The notes below the pieces were generated by a model. That model searched no databases. It saw only the letters and a list, made by a program, of their open reading frames with translations, and was not told where the DNA came from. The translations under genes were made by a program, and so were the position numbers. From contig NZ_JAPPRR010000001.1 of the NCBI RefSeq assembly GCF_026719705.1, forward strand, positions 310,001-374,000: a DNA stretch of 64,000 nt. Reading direction: 5' to 3'. Shown here one piece after another: positions 62,206-64,000 of the stretch (position 1 is the stretch's first letter; the number at the start of each line of letters is the position of its first letter). The stretch is from Pseudokordiimonas caeni (GTDB taxonomy: Bacteria; Pseudomonadota; Alphaproteobacteria; Sphingomonadales; Kordiimonadaceae).

Positions 62206-62242
62206 AAAAAGCCCCGCCGGAGCGATCCTGCGGGGCTTTTTC
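62206..62242. terminator. Bidirectional terminator between VCBS gene and PLP enzyme gene
   Basis: AAAAAGCCCCGC (62206-62217) pairs with GCGGGGCTTTTT (62230-62241). T-tracts exist on both strands, ending both convergent genes. Confidence 0.92.
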
Positions 62243-62258
62243 TTGAGGGCAGACTGGC

Positions 62259-63548
62259 TCAGGCGTGGGAAAGCGCCTGGGCGAGATCGGCGATCAGGTC
62301 ATCCGGGTTTTCAACGCCGACCGAGATGCGCAGCATGGAGGGCATGATGCCGAGCCGTTCCTTCACATCGTCCGGTACGTCCGAATGGGTCATCGAATAG
62401 GGCGCCTCCATCAGCGTTTCGGTGCCGCCAAGGCTGACGGCAAGCTTGATGATGGTGAGGTTATCGAGCACCCGGAAGGCTGCGGCCTCGTCGCCCTTGA
62501 TATCGAAGGCAAAGGTCGAACCGGCCGCAAGGCACTGTTCCTTGTAGATTTTATAGGTCGGGTCACTTTCCTCAAGGAAGCCAAGGTAATGCACCTTGGC
62601 GACCTTGGGGTGATCGCGCAGATATTCTGCAATCACGCGCGCGTTTTCGGTGGAGGCCGTCATGCGGAGCTTGAGGGTTTCAAGTGACCGCATCAGGAGC
62701 CAGCAGCTATAGGGGTCGCACATGGTGCCAAGGATGGTGCGGAAACCCTGGATGGGGGTCAGCACATCGGCGGCGCCAACAACGGCACCGGCCACCACGT
62801 CCGAATGGCCGCCCACATATTTGGTCAGGCTGTAGATCACGATATCGGCGCCGTGGGCGAGCGGCTTCTGCCACAGCGGACCGAGGAAGGTGTTGTCGAT
62901 CATGATGACCGGGCGGTGGCCTTGGCTGTCGGCCAACTTGTCGGCCTCGTCGCGGGCGGTATGCAGGTCAATCAGGTCGTTTGTCGGGTTGGCGGGCGTT
63001 TCACCATAAATCACCGCAATACGGCCAAGCTTCTTGGCTTGTTCGATGGCAGGCGCCAGCGTCGGCGTGTCGCCGCCTGCTTCAAACTCCACCGATTTGA
63101 TGCCGAAGGACGGCAGGATATTGCGGATCAGATATTCGGTGCCGCCATAGATGGGGGCTGAATGCACGATCACGTCGCCGGGGCGGAGATAGGCAAGCAG
63201 GCTCGTTGCAATCGCCGCCATGCCGGACGAGAAGGAAAGGCCCTTTTCAGCATCTTCCCAAAGCGCCAGCCGGTCTTCGAGCATCTCGAGGTCCGGGTTG
63301 TTGATGCGGCTGTAGATCAGGCCCGGTTCTTCGCCTTGCGCCCGTGCGCGCTTGCCGTAGGCGATCTCGAAAAAGTCTTTCCCGGCCTGCGCCGACTGGA
63401 AAACGAAGGTCGAGGTCATGAAGAGGGGCGCCTTCAGGGCCCCTTCCGACAGCATGGGATCATAGCCATAACCCATCATCTGGGTTTCGGGGCTGAGCTT
63501 GTGGTTGCCGATGGTTTTTTTGCGATAATCGCGACGGCGATCAGTCAT
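62259..63548 (-). CDS. Cys/Met metabolism PLP-dependent enzyme (cystathionine gamma-synthase/lyase family)
   Basis: 429 residues of fold type I. The chain has LIYSRINNPDLEMLEDRLA (phosphate-binding Tyr/Arg), SSGMAAIATSLLAYL, the PLP Asp in IDNTFLGPLWQKPL and the Schiff-base lysine in YSLTKYVGGHSD. The N-terminal insertion around FEIAYGKRARAQGEEPG is longer than in standard MetB or MetZ. It may be a methionine gamma-lyase, cystathionine gamma-synthase or lyase; sequence alone cannot decide. Cytoplasmic. It reads leftward, divergent from the MFS gene at the edge. Confidence 0.9.
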   Translation of the reverse strand: MTDRRRDYRKKTIGNHKLSPETQMMGYGYDPMLSEGALKAPLFMTSTFVFQSAQAGKDFFEIAYGKRARAQGEEPGLIYSRINNPDLEMLEDRLALWEDAEKGLSFSSGMAAIATSLLAYLRPGDVIVHSAPIYGGTEYLIRNILPSFGIKSVEFEAGGDTPTLAPAIEQAKKLGRIAVIYGETPANPTNDLIDLHTARDEADKLADSQGHRPVIMIDNTFLGPLWQKPLAHGADIVIYSLTKYVGGHSDVVAGAVVGAADVLTPIQGFRTILGTMCDPYSCWLLMRSLETLKLRMTASTENARVIAEYLRDHPKVAKVHYLGFLEESDPTYKIYKEQCLAAGSTFAFDIKGDEAAAFRVLDNLTIIKLAVSLGGTETLMEAPYSMTHSDVPDDVKERLGIMPSMLRISVGVENPDDLIADLAQALSHA

Positions 63549-63677
63549 TGGAATATCCCTCCCGGTAGTTAGCCTAGCTTGTCCGCGAAGTTAGTTTCTA
63601 TTGCAACCAAATTGTGAGGGGTCTTGCCAGCCGCCGGAAAAGACGGTCTAAAGGGGCATATCCCATGGAGTGTTCCC

Positions 63678-64000
63678 GTGTCTGCCCAACGTCTCAATGT
63701 CCCGCTGCTGATTCTGGCGCAGGCCTGTTATCTTGCTACCTCGATGACCAGCATCGCCTTCGGCGGCCTTGCAGGCGGCATGCTGGCGGCGGACCCGGCG
63801 TGGGCGACATTGCCAATTTCCCTGACCGTGGTTTCAACCGCACTGGTGACCGGACGCCTGTCGGGCCTGATGCAGCGTACCTCGCGCCAGGCCGGGTTCC
63901 GGCTCGGGGCGCTGGCGGGACTCGTGGGTGCCCTTGTCGCCATGTGGGCGATCTATGATCGCAGCTTTCCGCTCCTGTGCCTGTCGTCCCTTTTGTTCGG
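63678..64000 (+). CDS. MFS-type membrane transporter, N-terminus only (cut by window edge)
   Basis: From GTG 63678 (GGAG nine bases upstream) an open frame of 107 codons runs off the window. The product starts MSAQRLNVPLLILAQACYLA and has hydrophobic segments at about 8-35, 45-60, 75-92 and 97-107. The polar stretch SGLMQRTSRQAGFRLG between segments two and three fits the conserved loop of MFS permeases. Identity cannot be fixed from this fragment. Confidence 0.7.
   Translation, partial: MSAQRLNVPLLILAQACYLATSMTSIAFGGLAGGMLAADPAWATLPISLTVVSTALVTGRLSGLMQRTSRQAGFRLGALAGLVGALVAMWAIYDRSFPLLCLSSLLF

Overview
The window is chromosomal DNA from a GC-rich (by eye about 60%) Gram-negative bacterium, most likely an alphaproteobacterium of the Sphingomonadales, Caulobacterales or Kordiimonadales kind. 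The signs are three TonB-dependent receptors, a polyhydroxybutyrate depolymerase paired with 3-hydroxybutyrate dehydrogenase, a SqrR/BigR sulfide operon, an oxidative (Weimberg-type) pentose operon and a glucan locus with a tryptophan-halogenase-like flavoprotein and a SapC protein. Order and genus cannot be fixed from this sequence. I see no rRNA, tRNA, CRISPR array, insertion sequence or phage gene. Both window edges cut a gene.

Layout. 1-2.7 kb (minus): pentose oxidation operon (cut SDR dehydrogenase, ketoglutaric semialdehyde dehydrogenase, FAH-family dehydratase). 2.9-6.7 kb: GH3 lipoprotein and a Tat-exported M19 protein with altered metal ligands. 6.7-10 kb (minus): TauE/SafE permease, PAS histidine kinase, Crp-type regulator. 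10.1-18.6 kb: TetR regulator and a five-gene run (TonB receptor, TPR-sulfotransferase, SxxK serine hydrolase with an unknown N-terminal domain, MFS permease, nitrilase). 18.6-32.5 kb: a beta-glucan (probably laminarin-type) utilisation locus (TonB receptor, SapC, JmjC-like cupin, halogenase-like flavoprotein, GH16, GPH permease, two LacI regulators, GH3). 32.5-38 kb: kynureninase, dipeptide epimerase, NhaC antiporter, serine hydrolase. 38-46 kb (minus): TonB receptor, TPR-sulfotransferase, moaA, moaB, Gfo/Idh/MocA oxidoreductase, crotonase. 46-48 kb: S9 peptidase. 48-54 kb: sulfide/persulfide detoxification divergon. 54-57 kb: free methionine sulfoxide reductase, glyoxalase, orphan histidine kinase. 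56.7-59.1 kb: PHB mobilisation. 59.2-62.2 kb: VCBS/RTX surface protein. 62.3 kb to the end: a PLP sulfur-amino-acid enzyme and a cut MFS gene.

The clearest integrated system is the glucan locus. Copies of one LacI-type operator, TGACAGCGCTRTCA, sit in front of the TonB receptor, between the GPH permease and a LacI gene, and in front of the second GH3. In the first and third places the operators are paired with exactly 56 bp between centres, around a shared TGGACA element. A different operator, TGGTAGCGCTAYCA-like, marks the divergent region between the pentose operon and the first GH3. The most enigmatic content is the pair of TonB receptor plus TPR-sulfotransferase units, each with a strong intergenic hairpin, and the TetR-controlled run that adds a serine hydrolase, an MFS permease and a nitrilase. 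It looks like an uncharacterised system for taking up and hydrolysing an amide- or ester-bearing compound. No intergenic stretch exceeds about 350 bases; the longest (18580-18923) is filled by a terminator and operators.
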